Shown: positions 7,987 to 15,357 of the stretch, in pieces
Layout: each line of letters starts with the position of its first letter
Position numbering within the stretch: position 1 is the stretch's first letter
NCBI GenBank assembly: GCA_900113995.1
Contig: FORK01000018.1
Coordinates: 1 to 47,380 of the forward strand
DNA from: Ruminococcaceae bacterium D5
GTDB lineage: Bacteria > Bacillota > Clostridia > Oscillospirales > Ruminococcaceae
Direction: 5' to 3'
Length of the DNA stretch: 47,380 nucleotides
The notes under the pieces: generated by a model
The model's database searches: none
Seen by the model: the letters and a program-made list of their open reading frames with translations, nothing else
What the model was told of the DNA's origin: nothing
Made by a program: the position numbers and the translations under genes

Positions 7987-8063
7987 GGAGGCATAGCTCA
8001 GCTGGTCAGAGCGCTTGCTTCACACGCAAGAGGTCACTGGTTCGAGCCCAGTTGTCTCCACCA
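7987..8063 (+). tRNA. tRNA-Val (anticodon CAC)
   Basis: A complete cloverleaf is present. The acceptor GGAGGCA pairs with TGTCTCC, the anticodon stem is CTTGC/GCAAG with loop TTCACAC, the T arm is ACTGG-TTCGAGC-CCAGT, and ACCA is encoded at the 3' end. Anticodon CAC reads the Val codon GTG. Confidence 0.97.
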
Positions 8064-8068
8064 CCGGC

Positions 8069-8104
8069 AAACCGCTTGGGAATGAAGATTCTCAAGCGGT
8101 TTTT
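8069..8104 (+). terminator. Terminator after tRNA-Val
   Basis: The stem AACCGCTTG with CAAGCGGTT, extended by weaker pairs, is followed by TTTTTCC just downstream of the tRNA. Confidence 0.85.
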
Positions 8105-8717
8105 CCATTTAAAATTTATTTCGGCCGTAAATATCTGCATATCATCCTCGATTCATCTTGTATCACCATCTATTAAATCATTATATATTTTGTAACAATT
8201 TTTATATATGCGAAGCATCGGCTTCATGCGGTTCAAAAGCCTTGAAAACGTCGGATAATTAACGCTTTGAGAAGAGGTCATCCCGTTTTCTAAAGCAGGA
8301 AATGAGAGCTTCGCCCCCGGCTGTCTCCGTATCCGGTTGCTGCCGTCATCAGCGCAGCTTATCAAACGACGGGGTTTCAATGGCCGGCCGCGGCCGTACC
8401 CTGTTGAGACGCCCCCGGCTTACGCCGGATCAGCCCCCTCTTCATCCTTTTCCCCGCGCTCCAAGGCACAGGGAGAGCACTTATTCGGCGCGTTCGGCGC
8501 GGACAGGATACTTCTTCATCATCCTCCGCGCCCCCAAGGGCATGAGGACAAAAATGAAATCAACACCTCTTGCATGTCGCCAAATAAGCCCGCCGGACAG
8601 CAGACCCATGATTTCGGGCCGCGGCGCTTCCGCTGGGGGCCTGCCGGTCATTTTAAACCTGTCGGAGAATCCGTCAGGCAACCCTTGCGGCGTTTGGCCA
8701 GCCGGTATTTCCTCCGC
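8105..8717. other. Gene-poor stretch between tRNA-Val and the response regulator
   Basis: I find no convincing gene here. The left 200 bp is AT-rich and the rest GC-rich. Open frames exist on both strands but lack recognisable families or good ribosome sites. A small inverted repeat (CCGGCTTACGCCGG, about 8416-8429) is the only structure seen. Confidence 0.5.
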
Positions 8718-9575
8718 TTAAAGCCGGGAAGCCAGCCCAAAGATAAATTTCTTTGTATTGATCCGCCCGGGAATTTCCCGCGGGTCTTTGATGCAGCGCA
8801 TCTGCTGGCGGACCTCCCGGAAATCGAACAGCAGACTCCCATACTCGGTAAAGACGGCGTTCGCATAATCCTCGCTTCCAAGCTCGGCCACTGTGGAAAG
8901 AGCCCGCTGCGCCAGCCTGCGGACCCTCTGCCGGAGCGCCCGCAGGGACGCCTCGTCGCAGGAACCGTTTTTTTCCTCGAGCAGTTCCCGGTAAAGGGCA
9001 TCGAGATCTGTTTTCGGTCCCTTGGAGATCCGGCGCAGGAGCCAGAGAAGTTCCTCACTGCCCGAGACACCGAGTATTCCGATCTCGGTGAACATCGAAC
9101 GGATTTTGGCCTCAAGCTCGGTATTCTGAGGCCGCGCCGCCGGAGCCGGCGAGACGGCCGGGAATCCCTGCACCGCGCTCTGAATCACCCCCAGCGACCG
9201 TTCGAGCCGCGCGGACGTGCAGACATTTCGGATTACGCTGACCGCTTCGATTCTGTTGATCGGTTTATTGATAAAAAATTCGATTCCGCTCTCATAGGAA
9301 GAGGAAATCAGCGCCCGGTCGGTCACCTGTGAAATCATGATGAATTTCCCCGAAAATCCGCGTTCGCGCGCCTGCGAAACAATGCGCACCCCATCGACTA
9401 CCGGAAGCAGCAGGTCGATCAGCACCACATCGGGGCGGTAGAAGAGCAGCTCTTCCACCGCATGCTCACCGCTTTCCAGCTCGCAGATCACCCGGCCGAT
9501 GGAATGCTCCCGGATCAGCAGCCCGAGCATCCTTCGGATTCCCGGATCATCATCAATCAGCATCAGTGTTTCCAT
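8718..9575 (-). CDS. Response regulator with YcbB/GlnL-like output domain
   Basis: The 285-aa protein has an N-terminal receiver domain (METLMLIDDDPGIRRML, phosphoacceptor region VVLIDLLLPVVDG, Lys in FFINKPINR). Its C-terminal half resembles the DNA-binding output domain of Bacillus GlnL (YcbB), which controls glutamine use. ATG at 9575 is chosen over the ATG at 9581 because GGAAGGAG directly abuts the latter and is correctly spaced for the former. It overlaps the upstream histidine kinase gene by 23 nt, so they form a coupled pair. The signal sensed is unknown; glutamine by analogy is only a suggestion. Confidence 0.85.
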   Translation of the reverse strand: METLMLIDDDPGIRRMLGLLIREHSIGRVICELESGEHAVEELLFYRPDVVLIDLLLPVVDGVRIVSQARERGFSGKFIMISQVTDRALISSSYESGIEFFINKPINRIEAVSVIRNVCTSARLERSLGVIQSAVQGFPAVSPAPAARPQNTELEAKIRSMFTEIGILGVSGSEELLWLLRRISKGPKTDLDALYRELLEEKNGSCDEASLRALRQRVRRLAQRALSTVAELGSEDYANAVFTEYGSLLFDFREVRQQMRCIKDPREIPGRINTKKFIFGLASRL

Positions 9576-10833
9576 GTGCATCTCCTTCCCGGCGGGTTTC
9601 CGGAATTTCCACCGTAAACACCGCCCCTTCGCCGGGCGCGGAGCGGACGGTGATCGTTCCGCCGCTTGCCTCGACGAGATTCTTTACATGGCAGAGCCCG
9701 ATTCCCGCCGAAGCCTCTCCGGTCGCCGGGTCAAATTTCGTGGTAAAACCGGGCAGAAAAATATCCTCAAGAAGCTCCTTCTCGATCCCAGGTCCATTGT
9801 CCGAAACGCTCAGCCGCAGCCTGTCCCGGTCGAACGCAGCGTCAATATGAATCTCTCCGCCCTCCCCCGCAGCCTGTGCGGCGTTGACCACCAGATTACT
9901 GACCACCGAAAGCATGCTGTAGCACCGGCTGATCTCTCCGTCCCCGCTGCATCGCACCAGAAGGCGCGGCGGGTGCTCCTGCACCGCACAAAATCGTCCG
10001 AAGCTCTCCTGAACCATCTGCAGAACCTCGGAAAGCCGCATCGTCCGCCGGGTAATCCCGCCCAGAAGCACCTGCAGCTCCGAGACGATCCTCCGGTAGT
10101 CCTTGCCGACCTCGTGAATGCCGCGCGCGATCTCGAGGGCCGGTCCCGAAACATCGGGCTGCTCCCGAAAGCGGTGGTACAACGCATACCCCTGCTTCAT
10201 CACCCGTTCGATATCCTCCCCGGACTTTTGCAGATAGACCATTTCGGCGCGCAGCTGCGCCACCCGCATCGTCTGTTCCACATAGCGGCGGCGCTGCCCC
10301 TCTTCAGCCAGATAAACCCGATGATAGCGCCATGCCACGCCCATCGCCATCGAAACGCAGCCGCGCAGCAGCGCTACAACGGCAATCGTGCGGATCATCG
10401 CTCCGCCGGCTGAACCGCGCAGCAGATTTTCCGAGAGATTTCCGGCAAAATCGCAGGCGGCAAGCGCCAAAGCGGCGGCGGCCGGACGAAACGGCTCCAA
10501 AAATCTGCCCGGATCAATTCCGCAGAGCGCCGCACCGTACACGAGATAAAACACCAGTGAGGGCAGATGGCGGGAAGCGGTCTCCGGCCAGCCAACCCCC
10601 GCGGTCAAATCCCATGCGGCGCGCAGCAGGACTGTCAGCAGACCCGCCGCAAGCACCGCGCGCAGCAGACTGCGCCGCGGAAGCAGGAAGGCGGCACAGC
10701 CGAGCAGCAGCACTCCCGCCGTCAGCTTAAAGCTCCCGTCAAACGGATAAAGGTAGAGCTGTGAAAGCAGCGCCGCCGCAATCGGAAGCAGCGGACGGGC
10801 GCGGACAAGCACCTGATTTGACGTGTGTTCCAT
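9553..10833 (-). CDS. Membrane sensor histidine kinase, GlnK/YcbA-like
   Basis: The 426-aa protein has an N-terminal membrane part (about residues 10-170, five or six hydrophobic segments). Next comes a region with the likely phosphoacceptor His in ARGIHEVGKDYRRIVSEL, then an HATPase domain (NLVVNAAQAAGEGG, SDNGPGIEKELLEDIF, GIGLCHVKNLVEASGG). The HEVGKDY pattern resembles the HExKKDY motif of GlnK-type kinases. It is the first gene of the pair with the response regulator and has its own promoter at 10862-10890. Confidence 0.9.
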   Translation of the reverse strand: MEHTSNQVLVRARPLLPIAAALLSQLYLYPFDGSFKLTAGVLLLGCAAFLLPRRSLLRAVLAAGLLTVLLRAAWDLTAGVGWPETASRHLPSLVFYLVYGAALCGIDPGRFLEPFRPAAAALALAACDFAGNLSENLLRGSAGGAMIRTIAVVALLRGCVSMAMGVAWRYHRVYLAEEGQRRRYVEQTMRVAQLRAEMVYLQKSGEDIERVMKQGYALYHRFREQPDVSGPALEIARGIHEVGKDYRRIVSELQVLLGGITRRTMRLSEVLQMVQESFGRFCAVQEHPPRLLVRCSGDGEISRCYSMLSVVSNLVVNAAQAAGEGGEIHIDAAFDRDRLRLSVSDNGPGIEKELLEDIFLPGFTTKFDPATGEASAGIGLCHVKNLVEASGGTITVRSAPGEGAVFTVEIPETRREGDAHGNTDAD

Positions 10834-10861
10834 TCTGCATCCCCCTGAATTTTTCCCTTAG

Positions 10862-10890
10862 AGTGTAGCACAGCCCCAAAAAACAGGCAA
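10862..10890 (-). promoter_or_regulatory. Histidine kinase operon promoter
   Basis: Minus-strand TTGCCT (10885-10890), a 17-bp spacer and TACACT (10862-10867) lie 30 bp before the kinase start. Confidence 0.65.
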
Positions 10891-10911
10891 GCGCCCCGGC
10901 GTGCGCAAGCA

Positions 10912-10940
10912 TTGCTTTTTGTGCGGATTTCCTGTATGAT
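10912..10940 (+). promoter_or_regulatory. lysR-type gene promoter
   Basis: TTGCTT (10912-10917), a 17-bp spacer and TATGAT (10935-10940) are present. The inferred start near 10947 leaves a 135-nt GC-rich leader before the gene. In it GGACCCG (10961-10967) can pair with CGGGTCC (11024-11030) around an inner CCGGTTCGTGCACCGG hairpin. Confidence 0.55.
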
Positions 10941-11081
10941 AATTCCATCGGCAAAGGTGCGGACCCGGAGTTGATCCTTCCCGGCCCTCCGGTTCGTGCA
11001 CCGGCCATGCACAGGAAACACCGCGGGTCCCGTCCGGGCGGCTGCGCGCCTCCCGGCGCGGTGCTTCGGGGAGGAGAAAGT

Positions 11082-12044
11082 ATGAATCTTCAGCATCTGC
11101 GCTATGCGGTCGAGGTGGCGAACTGCCGCTCCATCACCAAGGCGGCCGCCCGCCTCTTCATCGGCCAGCCCAATCTGAGCCGCGCCATCCGGGAGCTGGA
11201 GGATGAGTTCGGAGCGCCTCTTTTCCGCCGCACATCCACCGGAATGATCCCCACCGTACAGGGGGAAGCCTTTCTGGAGCACGCCAAAATCATTTTGAAT
11301 CAAATCGGGGAGATTCATGCGTTGGGCCACCCCGATCAGGAGCAGCAGCGGATGGTGCTGAATCTCACTGTTCCGCGGGCGAGCTATATCGCACACGCTT
11401 TTGCCAATACCGTTTCCGCCATTAGCGGCAGCCGGCGGATCGCCGTCAACTACGCCGAAAACAACTCCATGCAGGCGATCAACGACATCCTTTCCGGGGC
11501 CAGCATGCTGGCGGTGATCCGCTATCCGCTGGAAACGGAAGCGGTCACCGAATCGATGTTGCGGACCGCCGGACTCGATTTCCGCCCGGTGATGGATTTT
11601 ACTCCTGTCGTCCTTCTCTCGCAGAGGCATCCGCTTGCGGAGAAAGGGTGCATCACGCAGGAGATGCTGCATGACTCCATCGAGATTCTGCATGGTGATC
11701 CCTTCGTGCCGAGCCTCTCCCCTGCGCGGCCCGGGCCGGCAAGCCCGCTGCCGGAGTCCCGGCCGCCGAAGTCTATCTGCGTCTATGAGCGCGGCAGCCA
11801 GTTCGACCTGCTGCGGGACGTGCCGTCCACCTTTATGTGGGTGTCCCCGATGCCGCAGCGCCATCTCAACTGCAACGGCCTGGTGCAGCTGCGGTGCACC
11901 GATGCGACGGCGCGCTACCGCGACCTGCTGATCTACCGCCGCGGACATCGTTTCAGCTCTGTGGAGAACATGTTCTCCGATCAGCTTGCACGCAGCATAC
12001 GCCATGTACTCACCCTGACCGAAGCGGAGAGTTCCTCTCCATGA
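11082..12044 (+). CDS. LysR family transcriptional regulator
   Basis: The 320-aa protein has a typical N-terminal winged helix-turn-helix (MNLQHLRYAVEVANCRSITK, then AAARLFIGQPNLSRAIRELE). An effector-binding domain follows from about residue 90. The start at 11082 is set by GGGGAGGAG 6 nt upstream, and the protein then begins exactly as LysR proteins do. It diverges from the histidine kinase operon, but the intergenic space is long. No adjacent metabolic operon identifies its target. Confidence 0.92.
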   Translation: MNLQHLRYAVEVANCRSITKAAARLFIGQPNLSRAIRELEDEFGAPLFRRTSTGMIPTVQGEAFLEHAKIILNQIGEIHALGHPDQEQQRMVLNLTVPRASYIAHAFANTVSAISGSRRIAVNYAENNSMQAINDILSGASMLAVIRYPLETEAVTESMLRTAGLDFRPVMDFTPVVLLSQRHPLAEKGCITQEMLHDSIEILHGDPFVPSLSPARPGPASPLPESRPPKSICVYERGSQFDLLRDVPSTFMWVSPMPQRHLNCNGLVQLRCTDATARYRDLLIYRRGHRFSSVENMFSDQLARSIRHVLTLTEAESSSP

Positions 12045-12065
12045 CATATCAAATTTGATATGTCA
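12042..12065. promoter_or_regulatory. Perfect 24-bp palindrome at the end of the lysR-type gene
   Basis: TGACATATCAAA is followed directly by its exact inverse complement, with no loop. The palindrome includes the TGA stop codon and ends 16 bp before a promoter (12082-12111). Lack of loop and T-run argues against a terminator and for a dimeric protein-binding site. It contains ATC-N6-GAT symmetry compatible with LysR-type sites. Confidence 0.6.
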
Positions 12066-12081
12066 ATTTACAGGAAAAACA

Positions 12082-12111
12082 TTGGATATTTTGCACGCCA
12101 GCGGTTATACT
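12082..12111 (+). promoter_or_regulatory. Promoter of the 18-codon mini-ORF transcript
   Basis: TTGGAT (12082-12087), an 18-bp spacer and TATACT (12106-12111) would start a transcript near 12118. Confidence 0.5.
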
Positions 12112-12134
12112 AAGGATGTCAAGGAGATCCTTTG

Positions 12135-12191
12135 ATGTTGAATTGCTATCTTCATTCTTTTCTTTTCCATAGCAAAAAGGGCCGTTTGTAA
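12135..12191 (+). CDS. Possible 18-codon leader peptide or tiny gene
   Basis: ATG at 12135 has a strong AAGGAG 9 nt upstream and encodes 18 residues (MLNCYLHSFLFHSKKGRL). The last codons lie inside a terminator hairpin (12174-12206). Promoter, ribosome site, short frame and terminator together look like an attenuator leader. However, no gene follows in the next 700 bp, so it may be an orphan leader, a small-RNA gene or a remnant. Confidence 0.45.
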   Translation: MLNCYLHSFLFHSKKGRL

Positions 12192-12206
12192 GAGCGGTCC
12201 TTTTTG
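12174..12206 (+). terminator. Terminator of the mini-ORF transcript
   Basis: AAAAAGGGCCG pairs with CGGTCCTTTTT (11 bp with one G-T), and the T-run follows. It may also end read-through from the lysR-type gene. Confidence 0.8.
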
Positions 12207-12227
12207 TTTTGTATCCAAGACAACCAC

Positions 12228-12424
12228 CAGCTCTGTTGGGTGGCAATGAAAAAGCTTTCGCTTCGGGCAATGGGCACAGCGGAATGAAAAATTATTGGGA
12301 AACAGAAGGGCCAATCAGAGAGCATTCCTGCTTTAGCAGATGCAGTGCATGTGATGCATGGAAAAATGTCCAGAGTCTCTTGAGAGGCGGTCCGGTAAGA
12401 TTCACTTTTAGCGAGAATGGTTCT
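12228..12424 (+). repeat. Dispersed intergenic repeat, copy 2
   Basis: It starts with the GAAAAAGCTTTCGCTTCGGGC module and ends with the GGAAAAATGTCCAGAGTCTC, TTGAGAGGCGGTCCGGTAAG and CTTTTAG modules. The same order occurs at 13443-13686 and, reversed, at 24797-25157. The middle part differs from the other copies. No gene is seen between 12207 and 12900. Confidence 0.6.
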
Positions 12425-12585
12425 GCCCGCTCCTTCGGACGGACATGGCACAGACGGCAGGCGGTTGTTGCGCTATAGATGACAGAACGCGCGCGTGCGG
12501 GTTTCCAAACCGGTGTTAGCTAACCCTGCTTGCACAAATGCCCCTGCAGGTGCGGGGTGAATTTGCCTGTTGAAAACCTGTTTTC

Positions 12586-12741
12586 AGCGGTGCCACCCTC
12601 CGCTCGGGCGCGCCGAGCACCGGGCAGGGAGAGGGGAACGGGAGGAAAAGGGCGGCCTGCGGGCCGCTCGCGTGTGATGCGATGCAGGGAAAAATGTTCA
12701 GAATCTCTTGAGAGGCGGGCCGGTAATATGCCCTCTTAGGG
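12586..12741 (+). repeat. Dispersed intergenic repeat, copy 3
   Basis: It contains CCTCCGCTCGGGCGCGCCGA and GCGGCCTGCGGGCCGCTCG. Next are GCAGGGAAAAATGTTCAGAA and TCTCTTGAGAGGCGGGCCGG. The terminal hairpin GCCCTCTTAGGGC closes the copy. It lies less than 200 bp from copy 2 in the same orientation. Confidence 0.65.
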
Positions 12742-12751
12742 CGGGTGCAAG

Positions 12752-12775
12752 CCACGCGTTTATCGCGTGGTTTTG
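12752..12775 (+). terminator. Terminator-like hairpin
   Basis: CCACGCG, a TTTAT loop and CGCGTGG are followed by TTTTGATTT. It sits just past repeat copy 3 and upstream of the coat-protein genes. Confidence 0.5.
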
Positions 12776-12900
12776 ATTTGTAAAAAAATCCTTTTCTGCC
12801 GATTTTCACCGGTGTCCGCCGCCGCTCATATTTTGCCGCCGGCGCGTCACAATAAGAAGGACGGCGCTGCCGTCAATCGATCGAAAAGGGGAAGATAGAG

Positions 12901-13080
12901 ATGTCGCCGAAGGAACTGCTTTATATCGAAGACGCGCTGGGCCATGCGAAGCAGATGCAGACAGCCTGCACCGACTTCGCATCGCAGATCAGCGATCCGG
13001 AACTCAAAAACTTTGTCTCCGGACTTTCCGGCAGGTACAGCGAATGCTTCACCCAATTCTATTCCCTGTTGAAGGGCTGA
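12901..13080 (+). CDS. Small spore coat-like protein (59 aa)
   Basis: The 59-aa protein starts MSPKELLYIEDALGHAKQMQ. It is predicted to be mostly two amphipathic helices, like the short partner that often accompanies CotF-domain proteins in Clostridia. ATG at 12901 has GGGGAAG about 8 nt upstream. The next gene starts 15 nt after the stop and encodes a CotF-like protein, so the two form an operon. Coat function is inferred from this pairing, since the sequence is too short for firm family assignment. Confidence 0.7.
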   Translation: MSPKELLYIEDALGHAKQMQTACTDFASQISDPELKNFVSGLSGRYSECFTQFYSLLKG

Positions 13081-13095
13081 AGGAGGGCACGAACA

Positions 13096-13344
13096 ATGGA
13101 CGACAGGACGATGATGGATACCATTTTGAGCAGTGTGAAGGGCGCTTGTGACCTCATGATGCACGGGACGATCGAATCCTCCACTCCGCAGGTGCACTCC
13201 GCCTTTGACGCCGGACTGCAGAAATGCCTCTGCATGCAGAATGAGATCTATTCCAAAATGTCTCAGAAGGGCTGGTACCCGTCCACGCAGGTCGAGCAGA
13301 ATAAAATTGACCAAGCCCGGCAGAAATTTTCCGCAAACGGCTGA
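13096..13344 (+). CDS. CotF-like spore coat protein
   Basis: The 82-aa helical protein shows the coat F family pattern: MMHGTIESSTPQVHSAF followed by LQKCLCMQNEIYSKMSQKGW. Proteins of this family are spore coat components. AAGGAGGG lies 7 nt before the ATG. A very strong terminator follows the stop after about 25 nt, closing the two-gene coat operon. Confidence 0.8.
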   Translation: MDDRTMMDTILSSVKGACDLMMHGTIESSTPQVHSAFDAGLQKCLCMQNEIYSKMSQKGWYPSTQVEQNKIDQARQKFSANG

Positions 13345-13370
13345 TTTCGATTGGTGAACCTTCCTCCTGA

Positions 13371-13414
13371 AACAGCGGCGCGCCGCCCTGACCGGGCGGC
13401 GCGCCGCTGTTTTA
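13371..13414 (+). terminator. Terminator after the CotF-like gene
   Basis: A 17-bp perfect GC-rich stem (13372-13388 with 13394-13410) and a 5-nt loop are followed by TTTTAT. Confidence 0.9.
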
Positions 13415-13442
13415 TCCTTTTATTCCGCTTCAATACATAGAA

Positions 13443-13686
13443 CTTCCGGCTCCGCCGGTGAGGGTAAAAAGCTTTCGCTGCAAGAATAGAGCGATGTGGG
13501 CTGCGAACAGGAACCCGCGGCATCGTCCTCCGCTCGGGCGCGCCGGGCACCAAGCAGGCCAAAAAGGAAACAAACGTAAGGAGAGCCGTAGGCCGCCCCT
13601 TTTTATAGGCTGTAGGGCATGCGGTGCAGGCGGAGAAATTTCAGCATCTTTTGCGAGCCTTGCCGGTACAAAGTCCTTCTAGGGCT
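13443..13686 (+). repeat. Dispersed intergenic repeat, copy 4 (near full length)
   Basis: From left to right it holds GGCTCCGCCGGTGAGGGTAA, AAAGCTTTCGCTGCAAG, CCTCCGCTCGGGCGCGCCGG, TAGGCCGCCCC, TGTAGGGCATGCGGTGCAGG, GAGAAATTTCAGCATCTTTT, GCCGGTAC and a terminal AAGTCCTTCTAGGGCTT. This is the most complete copy in the window. Its right end coincides with the last codons and stop of aroQ. Confidence 0.7.
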
Positions 13687-14128
13687 TGGCCTTTTGCAGC
13701 AAAAACTGCTTGAGGAACCGCACCGCCTGACAGTAGCCTTCCAAGCCCTGTCCTGCGATGGTTTTGACGCAGGCCGCCCGGATGTAGGAAACCTGCCGGA
13801 ACTCCTCCCGCTCGCTGACCTGAGAAATATGGACTTCCACTGCAGGAATCTTCACCGCCTTGACCGCGTCGAGCAGCGCGACGCTGGTATGCGTGTAAGC
13901 CGCGGGGTTGATCACAATGCCGTCCACCTTTTCGAAGTAGGCCTCCTGAATCCGGTCCACCAAAGCTCCTTCGTGGTTGGACTGAAAAAATTCCACCTCA
14001 ATCCCCTCTGCCTCGCAGGCCGCGCGGACGCGGTCAAGCAGGGCCTGATAGGTTTCCTTTCCGTATAGCTCCGGTTCGCGGATGCCCAGCAGGTTAATGT
14101 TCGGACCGTTCATGACTAAGAATTTCAT
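13679..14128 (-). CDS. aroQ: Type II 3-dehydroquinate dehydratase
   Basis: It dehydrates 3-dehydroquinate to 3-dehydroshikimate, step three of the shikimate pathway. The 149-aa length fits the small dodecameric type II enzyme. Motifs are NGPNINLLGIREPELYG, QSNHEGALVDRIQEA, INPAAYTHTSVALLDA and VEVHISQVSERE; the canonical NPGAYTHTS has Ala for Gly. The start at 14128 has GGAGG 6 nt upstream and overlaps the aroE-aroK fusion by 35 nt. It is the last gene of the operon. Its stop codon falls in the terminal hairpin of the dispersed repeat, which may act as part of the terminator. Confidence 0.95.
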   Translation of the reverse strand: MKFLVMNGPNINLLGIREPELYGKETYQALLDRVRAACEAEGIEVEFFQSNHEGALVDRIQEAYFEKVDGIVINPAAYTHTSVALLDAVKAVKIPAVEVHISQVSEREEFRQVSYIRAACVKTIAGQGLEGYCQAVRFLKQFLLQKAKP

Positions 14129-15344
14129 TCCATGCCTCCAATATCCTGTCGCGCACCGTCTCGATGCTCCCCTGATTTTCCACGGCGCAGTCGCACGCCG
14201 CCGCGTAAAAAGGTTCCCGCTCTTCTGCCAGCTTTTCCAGCGGACTGCCCTGTGAAAGGGGTCTCCCCTCGACCGGCAGTTCCCCGAGCGGGCGCAGCAG
14301 CCGGATGAGCGTACCGTTTGCGCGCAGCGCCGCAACATTCTCCCGGCGCAGCACCGCGCCTCCGCCGGTGGCAATCACCAGTCCGGTGCGCAAAGCGAGG
14401 GAGGCGAGGCACTCGCTTTCGAGCTGCCGGAAGCCTTTCTCCCCCTGCTGCGCAAAAATTTCGGGGATCGGGCGGCCCACACGTTGGACAATCAGCTCGT
14501 CTGCATCGACAAACTCCCGGCCTAGAGCCCCGGCGCAGGCCCGGCCCAGCGTGGTTTTGCCGCTGCCCGGCATTCCGATCAGCACAAGATTCGAAAGCTC
14601 CCTGCGCAGGCTGTGCTCGATCTCATCGATCCGCCCGTCCGGGATCGGATGCCCCGCAAACTGCTCGGCGGAATACTTGGCCTGCGCGACCAGCATGGCC
14701 AGTCCGCCGGCGCAGCGGATTCCCCGCTCCCGCGCCTCAAGAATCAGGGCGGTGCGCAGCGGGTTGTACACAACGTCGAGCACCCCCTCCAGCCGCGGAA
14801 AATCCGACAGGCGAACCGCTTTTCCGCCCAGATTGGGGAACATTCCAAGCGGCGTCGTGTTCACAAGAATTTCCGCATCCGCGTGGCGGAGCGGCGCATT
14901 CTGATAATTTTCCTCCCCGCTGCGCGAAAGCACAACCACCTCCCGCGCGCCGGAATCGCGCGCTGCCGTCCGCACCGTCAGGGAGGTACCGCCGCTGCCG
15001 CAGACCAGCACCTTTTTCCCGGCAAACGCAATCCCTGTTCGCCTCGCCAGGCAGAGGAACCCCGCATAGTCGGTATTGTCCCCGAAGAGCCTGCCGTCCC
15101 GCAGCACCAGCGTGTTGACGCTGCCGATCTTGCGGGCCGCGGGGGAAAGCTCGTCGCAGTAGGGAATCACCGTCCGCTTGTAGGGAATGGTCACATTGAG
15201 TCCCTGAAAATCCCGGGCAGCGAGAAAAGCATCGATTTCCTCCCGCGCGACGGCGCGCAGCTCGTAGCCGTATCCGGCAAGCTGCTCATGGATCCGCTGG
15301 GAATAGCTGTGGCCGAGCCGCTCTCCGATCAATCCATATTGCAT
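14094..15344 (-). CDS. aroE-aroK: Shikimate dehydrogenase-shikimate kinase fusion
   Basis: Two pathway enzymes are fused in one 416-aa chain. Residues 1 to about 255 are shikimate dehydrogenase: NVTIPYK with the catalytic Lys, GDNTDYAGF with the Asp, CGSGGTSLT NADP loop, LVNTTPLGM. Residues from about 260 are shikimate kinase: Walker A GMPGSGKTT, DADELI, ATGGGAVLR and a lid region around VEGRPLSQ. The fusion would let shikimate pass directly from reduction to phosphorylation. The start at 15344 has AAAGGAG 8 nt upstream. There is no stop or ribosome site between the halves, so the fusion is genuine. Confidence 0.95.
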   Translation of the reverse strand: MQYGLIGERLGHSYSQRIHEQLAGYGYELRAVAREEIDAFLAARDFQGLNVTIPYKRTVIPYCDELSPAARKIGSVNTLVLRDGRLFGDNTDYAGFLCLARRTGIAFAGKKVLVCGSGGTSLTVRTAARDSGAREVVVLSRSGEENYQNAPLRHADAEILVNTTPLGMFPNLGGKAVRLSDFPRLEGVLDVVYNPLRTALILEARERGIRCAGGLAMLVAQAKYSAEQFAGHPIPDGRIDEIEHSLRRELSNLVLIGMPGSGKTTLGRACAGALGREFVDADELIVQRVGRPIPEIFAQQGEKGFRQLESECLASLALRTGLVIATGGGAVLRRENVAALRANGTLIRLLRPLGELPVEGRPLSQGSPLEKLAEEREPFYAAACDCAVENQGSIETVRDRILEAWNEILSHERSEH

Positions 15345-15357
15345 TGCGCACACTCCT

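Noticed and set aside
8337-9332. Plus-strand 331-codon frame opposite the response regulator
   Set aside because: Its right half is antisense to the receiver and output domains of a clear gene; composition is Arg/Pro-rich shadow type.
10722-12047. 441-codon minus-strand frame opposite the LysR gene
   Set aside because: It is antisense to a gene with an intact helix-turn-helix domain, with no ribosome site and no family resemblance.
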